Shown: positions 11,189 to 20,487 of the stretch, one piece after another
Numbering within the stretch: the first letter of the stretch is position 1
How the letters are laid out: each line of letters begins with the position of its first letter
Notes under the pieces: generated by a model
What the model was told of the DNA's origin: nothing
The model's database searches: none
What the model saw: only the letters and a program-made list of their open reading frames with translations
Translations under genes and position numbers: made by a program
Assembly: GCA_020912385.1 (NCBI GenBank)
Contig: CP087222.1
Location: forward strand, 62,001 to 126,000
Direction of reading: 5' to 3'
DNA from: Neofusicoccum parvum
Taxonomy: Eukaryota; Ascomycota; Dothideomycetes; Botryosphaeriales; Botryosphaeriaceae
Length of the DNA stretch: 64,000 bases

Positions 11189-11224
11189 ATCTCGGCCGAG
11201 ATAAGAAAGCTTTTCTCGGCCGTG
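11189..11224. promoter_or_regulatory. Tandem CTCGGCCGAG-type sites in the regulator/oxygenase promoter
   Basis: ATCTCGGCCGAGAT at 11189-11202 is a perfect 14-base palindrome. A second, partial copy (TTCTCGGCCGTG) follows at about 11213-11224, roughly 25 bases further on. The full site shares 12 bases with the one upstream of the permease (8886). The sites sit 125-160 bases before the regulator ATG (minus) and 150-190 before the oxygenase ATG (plus). Confidence 0.55.
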
Positions 11225-11374
11225 TCCAACGCCTGTCTCTTCTATCACTAAACCAACCAAGTAGATCACTGTGCTGTGCTAGCTCGTAGCCGGCTGCAGA
11301 TCTTATAACCTTGATGTACCCGTCCAAAATCAAAATGCAGCTTCATCGCAATTGCTTACAAATTGGCCCCCATC

Positions 11375-12585
11375 ATGAGCACCGAAATCTTTCCAATCAT
11401 CGACCTATCAGCCTGGGACGGACAACCAGGGCCTAAGACTCAAGAAATTGTGCAGGCTTGTAAAGCCTGGGGGTTTATGATCCTGACCGGTCATGGCATT
11501 CCTCAACCAAGCATTGATCGCATGTTCGAGATGGTACATCTTCCGATGCTATCTTACACTTCAAATAACGAAACAAGCTGAGTTCGGTATAATCTAGCAC
11601 CAGGACTTTTGCAAGCAGCCTCTCTCCGTCAAATCAGAGTGCACCATCGATGAACGCCAAGTGGGGTACGATCTGAAGAACTCGAAGTACAGTATCACAC
11701 CATTTGTTCTTGAATGCTGGTGCTAATGGTCCAAGGATTGGTGTTAACGAAGGAGTGGTCTTCGGCGGGACCAAAGGTGAGATTGAGAAAGGGCGCAATG
11801 TTCCAACCTGGTGGGATGCGAACAAGCGCGCGGAAATTGAGGACTTCAAGTCTCGATGCCACGTCCTTGGCCAGAAGCTCCTACGGGTTTTTGCGCTTTC
11901 TTTCAATCTTCACCCCGACTTCTTCTCTTCGGCGCACAACGACGAAAAAGGCCCCGGGAGTGTTCTCAGGATGCTTCATTACCCGAAGCTGGAGGCGCAG
12001 CCTCAGCAGGACTTTCCGCGTCTTTACGCACACACCGACTGGGGTTCTCTGACCTTCGTCTGGGCAACTTCTGGCGGTCTCGAAGTCGAAACTCCTTCAA
12101 GAGAATGGATTCCAGTTCCGTCCGTGAAAGGGGGGGTTGTTGTGAACATTGGCGACGCAATGTCATTGTGGAGTGGAAAAACCTTGAAATCGACTCTCCA
12201 CAGGATTTCGTTCGACAATCTCCCGATTGAGAGCGACCGCTGGTCCATGGCTTACTTTGTTAATGCCAATCACGGTTAGTTGAACTTCATAGATTTTGAG
12301 CATTACTGGCCCCTATAGTACTAATATAGCTCAGATGCCCGATTAGACATCCTTAAGCGTGTTGGCGAAGATGAGCTCTCTCGGCATCCAGATCTCCCAG
12401 CTTTGACTGCTGGTGAATACCACCAAGCTCGATTGTACATGTCCCAGAGGGAGGATGCAAAGAACAATTGGACTGGAGAGAAAAAGGGAGTCGAAATAGC
12501 TGTTCGGAAGTTTGTTCAGATGGTTGAACAGCTGGGGATAGCAAATGGGTCGGGCATTATTACTATGACGACCCTTAAAGGCTAG
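11375..12585 (+). CDS. 2-oxoglutarate/Fe(II)-dependent oxygenase, isopenicillin-N-synthase-like fold
   Basis: Exons: 11375-11533, 11604-11686, 11736-12274 and 12335-12585, 343 residues in all. The N-terminal half has the DIOX_N signature (IPIIDLSAW-type start, then GFMILTGHGIP). The iron ligands are visible: HTDWGS at about residue 179 (His and Asp) and the distal His in TLHRIS near 235. RWSMAYF supplies the usual Arg/Ser for 2-oxoglutarate. Such enzymes hydroxylate, desaturate or cleave small molecules; known fungal members include thymine hydroxylase and many tailoring enzymes. Beside an NCS1 permease a nucleobase-like substrate is conceivable, but this is a guess. The gene is divergently paired with the Zn2Cys6 gene. 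ATG at 11375 is the first in frame. Confidence 0.9.
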
Positions 12586-12700
12586 TTAGTTTACCGTAGC
12601 AGAGAACGGAGATATACCGTGTTTATAAGTCCGAGCTTTAGATACTCTTGCTGAAACAAGCTACCAGGGACGATTACCGATTACAACGCAAAGCAGGCTG

Positions 12701-13154
12701 TGTTACGGCGCAGCCTTCACAGGGTCGGAAAAGTAGAGAAGAAGGATAAGCGGGGCGTGGACAAACGCCGCGGGAGATCCCTCCAGACAGTCGAGGATCA
12801 CGTGATGCCCCACCAGTTCACCAGTTCATATGGGCTTGGCAGAATGAACCTCTGAACTCCAGTTCAGACGGTTCAGAACACCCCACAACATGAACTTCAT
12901 GAACTACAGATTGTATAGAACTCTTATACGTATATAAACCACGCTCACTAGCATAGCTTTGACCTTCGTGGTCAACTTCGATAATCAATCTACAACATTG
13001 ATTAGTAACACGGCCTTCGCACGCAGTGCTCAGATACGTGTATTCGTCTATACTTGTTCTCACTCCCTCTCTTGTACCCACTCAAGGTAAACCCTATACG
13101 GCTTACCACCCTCTTTGGTGTTTGGATCCTTAGAGGCAGAGGCCCGCCGTTACA
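12701..13154 (+). repeat. Solo LTR, copy 2, with target-site duplication GGCTG
   Basis: It begins TGTTACGGCG and ends CGCCGTTACA, so the ends form a nearly perfect inverted repeat. GGCTG at 12696-12700 and again at 13155-13159 is a five-base target duplication. A TATATAAACC box at 12931 in the plus direction and the position of the conserved part suggest plus orientation. The last 225 bases match copy 1 (2641-2865). The 229-base U3 part is unlike copy 1 and is filled with GTTCA/TGAAC words between about 12815 and 12905. No internal domain remains, so this is the product of LTR-LTR recombination. Confidence 0.88.
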
Positions 13155-13159
13155 GGCTG

Positions 13160-13554
13160 AAGATGATGTGTATCTGTTGATGAAAATGATATCGAGCATT
13201 TACATAGCACCTAACAACCTCATGTAAATAGGAAGCGTCCCATCTCAGTAATGAGCTCGCTCGTAAGCGCCATTTTGTCTCGGAACCAAAGTAAAGTGAA
13301 GAAGTGACACTAAGAGAAGCTAAAGATACACAAGCTTGGAAGCCTCTCTACGTCGTATCCCTAGTAGTATAATCAGCTGAGGGTAGTCTTATTAAGCGGA
13401 ACCTCTATCCGAGAAATCGCGGATAAGCATCCCGCACTAAGCGCTGTTGTCAATCTTTTAATAATAAAACGGTCTGAATTATCAGACGTATAAATATTCT
13501 GAGGCCACAATTGCTGAAATCCATTCACTTTTCTGTCCGAGTCACCGTTCAGCC
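13160..13554 (+). promoter_or_regulatory. Promoter of the HpcH-type aldolase gene
   Basis: Between the LTR and the ATG at 13555 there is a TATAAAT box at 13489 and a perfect inverted repeat TATCCG-N8-CGGATA at 13406-13425. The latter is a CCG/CGG pair of the sort bound by Zn2Cys6 dimers. It differs from the CTCGGCCGAG sites further left, so a different regulator or a different binding mode would be needed. Confidence 0.45.
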
Positions 13555-14504
13555 ATGTCGCTGTTGAACAACCTTCTCGCAAAAGTAGCAGCCAACCAGA
13601 TATGTACAGTAGGCTACCCAACACACCAATATACTCAGAGATGAAGAACTACCAATGACCATTACAACGCAGTCTGTTGGCGTCAAACTGATACCCTCGC
13701 CGGAGATCATACTACTCGCCAAGTCTGCAGGCTACGACTCTGTCTTCATCGACCTCGAGCATTCGACCCTCTCGCTTAGCACAGCGAGTTCTCTATGCAT
13801 CACATCATTGAGTTCGGGGATTACACCCTTTGTCCGCGTCCCGCACCAGGCTGGCAATGGCTTTGTGCAGCGCGTGCTGGACAACGGCGCCATGGGAGTC
13901 ATATTCCCCCATATTCAAAACGTCGGTATGTAGCTTTTCTCCAACCTCGCCCCATCCAAACAGTGAGCAATGCCCACGCAAGGTCAGTGCTAAACCGTGA
14001 CAATCAATAGAGGAAGCGCGAGCCGCAGTGCGAATCTCGAAATATCCGCCGCTTGGCAAGCGCTCGCTGACGGCAAATTTGCCGCACCATCAGTGTCGGA
14101 CCATCCCGTCGAACGAGGTCATTGAGCAAGTCAATACCGTGGGATCCACTGTCTTCCTAATGGTTGAGACGGCGCAGTGTCTGCAGGATATCGATGCAGT
14201 TGCTGCACAGGCAGGCGTCGACGTGTTGCTAGTTGGTGCAAATGATCTGGGCATTGAGATTGGCGCGCTGGGAGATTGGGATGGGCCCGTCTTTCGAGGG
14301 GCATTGGAGAAGGTTGCGGCAGCGTGCAATAAGAATGAAAAGATCATGGGAATAGCGGGGCTTTATCATCGACCAGATATCATGCAATGGGCTATTCATA
14401 CGCTTGGGGTGAGGTATGTACTTGGAGGCTTGGACTTGGGCATGATCGGGACGGCGATGGGGATGAACTGCAAGAATCTGAAGATTCTAGATGTGAAAAA
14501 GTAA
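13555..14504 (+). CDS. HpcH/HpaI aldolase / citrate-lyase-beta-like protein
   Basis: Exons: 13555-13603, 13641-13925 and 14011-14504, 275 residues. The class II aldolase pattern is readable: GYDSVFIDLEHS (strand with metal-side acids), PFVRVPHQ (substrate Arg), FLMVETAQ (metal-binding Glu) and LLVGANDLG. Enzymes of this family split or join 2-oxo acids and aldehydes with a divalent metal, as in the ends of aromatic-acid and deoxy-sugar-acid pathways. Length fits the family. The first intron is very short (37 nt) and its borders are the least certain part. The gene stands right after a solo LTR and near the permease-regulator-oxygenase group, which may make it part of one catabolic set; it lacks their shared palindrome. 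Confidence 0.82.
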
Positions 14505-17500
14505 ACGAACGTCCCTTGAGAAGCTGCTACTGAGGGGAAAGAGGTCTAGGACCTGAGGTATAATCTGATAAGCATCACTACTGAGTTACGTGATATCAAA
14601 TGCCCCAGTAAAAAGAAGTGACAGTAAATTTCCTGCGAATACGATAGGTGTGCATAGTCGGTCATGCGTACCTACCAAGAGGGCCGAGGAAGAACTTGTG
14701 GGGAATTGTGCGCTTGTGAGCGGCGGGGTGCGTTCCCGGCGGGACGGAAAGCGTACCCGCAACATTAACGCATGAGACGGAATCCTCATCCGCACACCCT
14801 TGCCTTCTCCGCATGCCTTAGCCTGATCGACGGTTCATTATTGCCTGATAGATTTTAGCACTACACTTTTGTTTGTCAACCTATTTTCAAAGAAAAATTA
14901 CACGTGGAGTTGATGCTGTTCCCGCTATTCCGTCTTGCTCCGCCGTATGATGCGCCCATGTTCCATGGAAGTTTGACCAATTGTGGCCGTCGCGCATGTG
15001 TATGCCGTAATGAGTAAGGTTGGTAAAATGATAGCGAGGTCATTAAAAAGGTTCGCATCATTAATATTTAAGTAAGTTCTGTCATATGCTTGTATCGAAA
15101 CTAACGACTGGGCAATGACGAATGGCTACGAGACGGCTAAGCCCTGACCTTCGTCATCAGCTTTTTCACTCCTTGCGGTACGCTTTTCCATTGCTCGTTC
15201 TCGTTTAAAGGTTCACCTCTCCCAGTTTCCCAACCTCCCCTTACAACTCTTTCCCGCGCTCCGCTTCTTGGCTTGATCCTATAGCAAACTCTGCTTTCGT
15301 AATATCAAACACCCACGGTAGCTTTTGCATTGGGGAAAACAGATCCCTCTCTGCGAGAAATTGGCTAGAATAGATGCGTCTGCCCGTCTCGAAAGTAAAG
15401 AGCCCGTAACGCGCTCTGACAGAGACTTGCTTGGCATCCTAGATTTTGCGTAACCAGCGCTCGAGCTTGAAGATGCGAGGATTCAGTAGGCATCGGGATC
15501 ATTATGCATGTGCCACGGGTGAATGATGAGGTGGAGCATGGAATTTGTGCTGTGTCGCTCTCTGTGGCATCACTTTCCGAGCGTATGACCTGATCCAGCT
15601 CTATTCAAAGCGTTAGAACCAAAGAATATAGGATAGTAACGTTGAATTTCCGCTATTTGTTTTGCGTTGCACGTCGGGGAACGTTGGAATTACCTGTACG
15701 AGGCTAATCAAGGTATTGGTTGTCGGGTTGGTAGCAGCCTTGAGATGGTCTTAAAGTCTGAACTCATCTGTGCTGCTGTAGCCTTCATTCTCTTATATGT
15801 CTGCCAAAGTTGGGTTTCCTTTGCATTTTGAACCGGGCGTGCATTGTTATATTACCATACAGGGGTTGGTATGCTAGCACTCGACACCGAGATGCTTCTG
15901 TTTCTGCAAAAGGGAGACTGCAGGGCAATGGCTTTGGTCGTTGATATTTGTTCTCTAACAATGAAATTCATAGTCGCTATAGCCTGAATAGCCATTTTAA
16001 ATGGAAATTAGACATATAATTATTGTAAAAACTCGAGACTCGGATGATGAGTAGGGAGTCCTGCGTAAAGGTGAAAAGCTAGTAATGATTTGAATCCATT
16101 TCTGATATACTCGAAGGCATTGGAGAATGTCTCCCATGGGACGCTCTAAAAGTACCGTCTCAAGAATTAGGAGACGCCCAGAGCTTTTTCAAGCGTTGGG
16201 ATATTTTTAGTGAAGACGAGTTTTTTTTCTTTTTTTTGCTTTCTGGAAACGTGGGTCCGCCCACTATTGTCACCGGTGCGCGTTGGAATATTAAGGAACC
16301 GAGATAAATGGCGACAACTACAGAGACCCCGCACACTAAAATCATCCGGGATGTGATCTTACAACAGCATTGGCGATATTTCTTTAGACAACGATATCTC
16401 TGTCACGCCCTTCGAGCCGAATCACTAGTTCCGACATAGTAGTACTAGATCATGCATCTATTCGTACGCCCGTGGGATATATTGTAAGGTGGTATTCTAT
16501 GTAAACGTCTTCTCTTCTGCGGATAGTGGCTAGAAAGTACACGTTGGAGAACAGACTGTATCATGCGAATCCCGAGCCCCGAGCTGTAATAGCTACAATT
16601 TAATAAGTGATTCAAGAATTTCAAATATAGAAGCGATGCAGTCCTCTATGCTCTGCCCGGGTACGGGAGCATATGAGTTGAGCTAGCAATTCTTGATGTC
16701 ATTCACAGTGATAGGGCAGCCAAGGTCTGGAGGTGAATAGAGATCTAGACCTGAGGACTCTAGCGCTTCTCGGTTTCCACCAGTACAGATACGCGCGGCC
16801 TTGCAACACTCGTAGCATGAGCTCCGGCGAATGGCGCCAGAGGCGTGGAGTCCATGCTGATAAAACACAATGGGTGGGCTGATCCGACCTCCGAACTCCG
16901 TGGGCCTGCTGCAGCGGGCAACTCGCGACCAGGACTCGGAAAGCGGTGAGTGTGAACGTTGATGGGTGTAAATAGATAGCCGTGCAACCTTGTAGTGCCA
17001 CCCCCTAGGCCATGTGCATGTTGTTGAGCTAACAGTCTACCAGGATACGCACAAGATAGTCTTACAAAGCAAACCTCGTGCAGTGTTCTAAATTGCGGTT
17101 GCATTTGGCATTGACAGCAGAGCAATGCAGGTAGGCTTATCACCGGGAGATGGCATCCGTTGTGGTCTTCATTTTGGTGGAAGCTGAGGCGGGAAAGGGC
17201 AGGCATTTGGTGTAGTGAAAGGGGTAAGGCCAAGTTGCTGGGTCGAGGGAGATCGAATGATTGCGAATCGAAGGCAGGCGTTTACGCTGGACGTACAACA
17301 CCTCTGCCCAGTCAATGGACCCTCTACACCATACATCACGCAATACGCAGCTGTGACAAAACAAAATCAATACGCTAGCCGTCACACTGCATACATCTAA
17401 TCCGAAGGGCGTCAGCCCCGAAACTTTGGTAGCAGGTAGCACATTCGGAGTCGACAAGAGAGGAAAATGGGCGCCAGATCTAATGTACAACCTTGTTCTG

Positions 17501-17578
17501 ACTACTGCATCATCTGACGTACCTTTGGCTCTTCCTGGAAGACCCTGGATGCTATAAAGCTAGGCCAATGAGGACGAG
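14505..17578. other. Long intergenic stretch; at most one doubtful small gene
   Basis: About 3 kb without a convincing gene. The base composition is more AT-rich than the flanks, and a T/A-rich run lies near 16224. On the minus strand the frame ending at 16683 reads as a cysteine-containing C-terminus (SSCYECCKAARICTGG, then GCPITVNDIKNC). It could be the last exon of a small secreted protein, but no start or upstream exon can be fixed. The final 180 bases are the promoter of the next gene. Confidence 0.5.
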
Positions 17579-19687
17579 ATGAACACCATGCTGTCTCGCA
17601 TCAGAAGCACAATCATGGCCATCGTTAGCGCTTTGTGTCTTTTGGCTGTCGCAGTTGCGGCTCTGCTATGGCCGTCATCCAAAGAAAACCGACGTTCCAC
17701 CACTGTCGGGTCGCCAGCGGCGCCCATCAAGCGAAGTGCTGCAGACTCTCAGCAAGACTCCAACCTCGATCGGTTCAAGACGCTTTATCACAAACTTCAC
17801 AATCTCGAAGACTTTCGCGACGTTCTACCGGAGGCCAGGGAGGCGTTGGTCATCCTCCTTTCAGAGGCTCTTGAGAGCGCAATACCGACCGGCAGGGGCA
17901 TTCTGTCCGTTGGAAACTACACGAATGATTCAGCATCGGCCTTCGTCCATTCACGAAATCTTGACGTCCTGAGACGTTGGGATGAGTACATTAGAAGGAG
18001 GAAAACAGGGCCGCGGGAGGTGCTCCCCACTACCGTCGAAGCCATACCACTGTTGATCAAGAAGGCCCCAAGCAAGCTCGTGGACGGGGCATGGCTCGGA
18101 TACGTACACGGAGCTACGACACCGTATGCATTGCGCCCTACCACGAAGATTGCATGGCAGATCCTCTCCGAGGAGCTGGGAGATGGAGACAACGACAAGA
18201 ACCACGTGCACCTCTACCGCCAGCTACTGTCCGGCATTGGAGCCAACCTCCCTCAGTCCCACAGCAGGAGCTTTCTCGAGCCCCACCATGGCATGACGGA
18301 GCTGCGATCATGGAAGTGCGGGGTTGGCCAACTCCTCATCTCGCTGTTCCCGGATGAATTCCTGCCAGAGATTATCGGGTTCAACCTCCATTTCGAGGGC
18401 CTTGCGCTTGAGACGCTGATCCTGTCGAAAGAGCTGGAAGAGGTCAAGATTGATCCGTCATACTTCCGCCTGCACATCACAATTGACAACGCAGCATCTG
18501 GACACACGGCCATGGCGCTCGCGGTGGTGCACAGCTACATGCAGTCTGTCAGCGCCACAGCGGGGGACTCTGCAGTTCAGGATGCTTGGCGAAGGATCCA
18601 GGCTGGCTACATCCTTTCTGAGTATCTCGGCGAAGATGGCGTGCCTTCAGTCTCCGCCGCTGAGGTCGGCGAAGTCTTTAACCAGAAAGCCATTGTCTCA
18701 CAGAACATGCATTGCTCGTGCAGAGGCAAGATTGGAGGCCGCACGCTGGAAGAATGGTTGAATCCGGCGGCCTTCAAGGATCGACAGTGGCAGACCTCTT
18801 TCTTGGCTGCATTGGCAGCATCCCCAGTGTGGGTTCGGAAGGGTCACGGGGCGGAAAGTAGACTGGTCAAGGAGCTGATGTGGGGCGGCAAGATGTTTGG
18901 GTCTTTCACGGAGCGAGAGGTTGAAGTGGTCAAGAGCTGGATCAACGAGCTCGGCCGTCAACCGGACCCATCAACGTATTGGTCCTTCGTCAATCGCAAG
19001 GAGACCCCGGCATCCCAATCGTGTGTCCCCGAAGCCGTGCAACTCAGACTTCGTGCCCCCTCAGGCTGCCTGGCAACCCTCCCGCCTATCACACCACCAA
19101 GCATCCGTACCACCGCCGATCTGCGTGTCTGCAGGTTTTTCGCACTCTGGTTCGCTCACCCATGTCTCCTGGAGATGTGTATTGCAGTGCCTTCCCGAGC
19201 GGCGACCCGGCCGATGGCGTGCTTGGTGAAGGTGCTCCGGGCTCAGAATGGACTAGAGCTGGAAGGAAGCGGGGTGGCTGGCATGGACGAGGTGAATCGC
19301 CTCGATGCTGCAGGGCTCGTGGAATTGGGGCTGCAGATGGCCAGTGCCATGGGACTCCTTCCGCCCGCCAGCATGGAAGACGCCATCGAGGCCGATGCAG
19401 ACTACACGATTCTGCTAAAACTAGCTGCAAGACCCCAACAGTACTTGTCCGTGCTGCTGGGTATCTCGTGGGCATTCATTGGCCTCCACAAGGCAGTGGC
19501 GGCATCCTCTCTCCTGAGTCCGGATGGACAGGCCACTTTGCGTGGCATCGCATCTCGCGAGGAAAATGGTATCATGGAGTGCATAGAAAATTCCGGAATT
19601 GCCGACGAAGATCTGTGTAAGGGTTACCGGCTCGGCACAGACCTCATTGACAGTTGCATTGTTACTCCAAAGCTGGGGCACGAGTGA
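17579..19687 (+). CDS. Haem-oxygenase-like di-iron oxidase (iron-containing redox enzyme family), membrane-anchored
   Basis: A single-exon gene of 702 codons. Residues 12-31 form one hydrophobic segment after a basic start, so the protein is probably an ER-anchored or secretory-pathway enzyme. The core matches the haem-oxygenase-like iron enzyme family: EELGDGDNDKNH (Glu198/199, His209), HFEG (Glu273), LHITIDN (His299, Asp303) and SGH (His309). These are the six ligands expected for a non-haem di-iron site. Family members oxidise amines, fatty acids or amino acids with O2. The actual reaction here is unknown. The C-terminal third is less regular; between about 19160 and 19225 another frame reads more like a protein (SPGDVYCSAFPSGDPADG), so a pair of compensating frameshifts is possible. 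The neighbours are a convergent TyrRS-like gene and other oxidative enzymes. Confidence 0.82.
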   Translation: MNTMLSRIRSTIMAIVSALCLLAVAVAALLWPSSKENRRSTTVGSPAAPIKRSAADSQQDSNLDRFKTLYHKLHNLEDFRDVLPEAREALVILLSEALESAIPTGRGILSVGNYTNDSASAFVHSRNLDVLRRWDEYIRRRKTGPREVLPTTVEAIPLLIKKAPSKLVDGAWLGYVHGATTPYALRPTTKIAWQILSEELGDGDNDKNHVHLYRQLLSGIGANLPQSHSRSFLEPHHGMTELRSWKCGVGQLLISLFPDEFLPEIIGFNLHFEGLALETLILSKELEEVKIDPSYFRLHITIDNAASGHTAMALAVVHSYMQSVSATAGDSAVQDAWRRIQAGYILSEYLGEDGVPSVSAAEVGEVFNQKAIVSQNMHCSCRGKIGGRTLEEWLNPAAFKDRQWQTSFLAALAASPVWVRKGHGAESRLVKELMWGGKMFGSFTEREVEVVKSWINELGRQPDPSTYWSFVNRKETPASQSCVPEAVQLRLRAPSGCLATLPPITPPSIRTTADLRVCRFFALWFAHPCLLEMCIAVPSRAATRPMACLVKVLRAQNGLELEGSGVAGMDEVNRLDAAGLVELGLQMASAMGLLPPASMEDAIEADADYTILLKLAARPQQYLSVLLGISWAFIGLHKAVAASSLLSPDGQATLRGIASREENGIMECIENSGIADEDLCKGYRLGTDLIDSCIVTPKLGHE

Positions 19688-20487
19688 AATGGGAAGCGGT
19701 CACTACATTTTTCATGTTTGGTCTCGGTAACTTTCGCCATGTGTGACGTATTCTTTCAGTCCTTTTTCGTTTGCGTTTCTTCTTTTAGATCAGAGTAATG
19801 AGCTTTCTTTGGATCACATGCGTCTAGTCCTATAGGATAAAGCAAACTAGTTAATCAGAAGCCTGTGGAGTGGTTCGGAGTTCTGCCCCAGCAGCTATGA
19901 CATTTGGGGTGATTCGATATGTTGGCGCCTCCTCATTCTGGATTACCACGGACGCCCTTGTTGGACGCTGTAGAAACAGTATCAAAAAGAGAAGCCACAA
20001 CGTGATATTTGGAAACGGTTTGCTTGAAAACACTTCAACTGTGACAGAAAGCAGGGATGCTTCCTGGTTAGCCTGGGCCTCTGTACAAATTACTGCGTAC
20101 CGTCGACATTCCTATGCACGGGCGCTTGCAGCCGGGCTCCAACAAGCGATTGGTGTCCATACTTGTCGCACAAGCGAGATCCTCCACCAAGCAGTAGCGC
20201 CATGACAGCTAACAATGCGGGTCTCGGCTGACCTGGGGTACGGGCGGGCTTTTCATTGGGCCTCAGAACCGCTGCAGCAAGCCCTGGCGGGGTTTTCTTT
20301 GCTTGACACCAAGACTATTGGAGACTACGATTGTCCCTGGATTTACTTGCATTTACGATATGTGAGATTGTGGGGAATCAAGCGACCGTGCACAGCTTGC
20401 CGACCGATTCATTTCGTCTTGCAGTTCCACCCATGTGTGGGATCATGAAGTCGGTGAAAGGAAAATCCAGTCTGACACATGCCTCCG
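19688..20487. other. Intergenic, between two convergent genes
   Basis: Eight hundred bases that hold the 3' UTRs of the di-iron oxidase and of the TyrRS-like gene. Short ORFs on both strands show no family motif. No repeat stands out. Confidence 0.6.

Noticed and set aside
12818..13199. Minus-strand frames reading NGGPLPLRIQTPKR, shared with 2770-2860
   Set aside because: These are translations of the LTR itself, present in both copies; not a gene or a conserved protein exon.
17579..19687. Call as true haem oxygenase
   Set aside because: The Glu/His/Glu/His/Asp/His pattern is that of the non-haem di-iron relatives, and there is no proximal-His haem motif.
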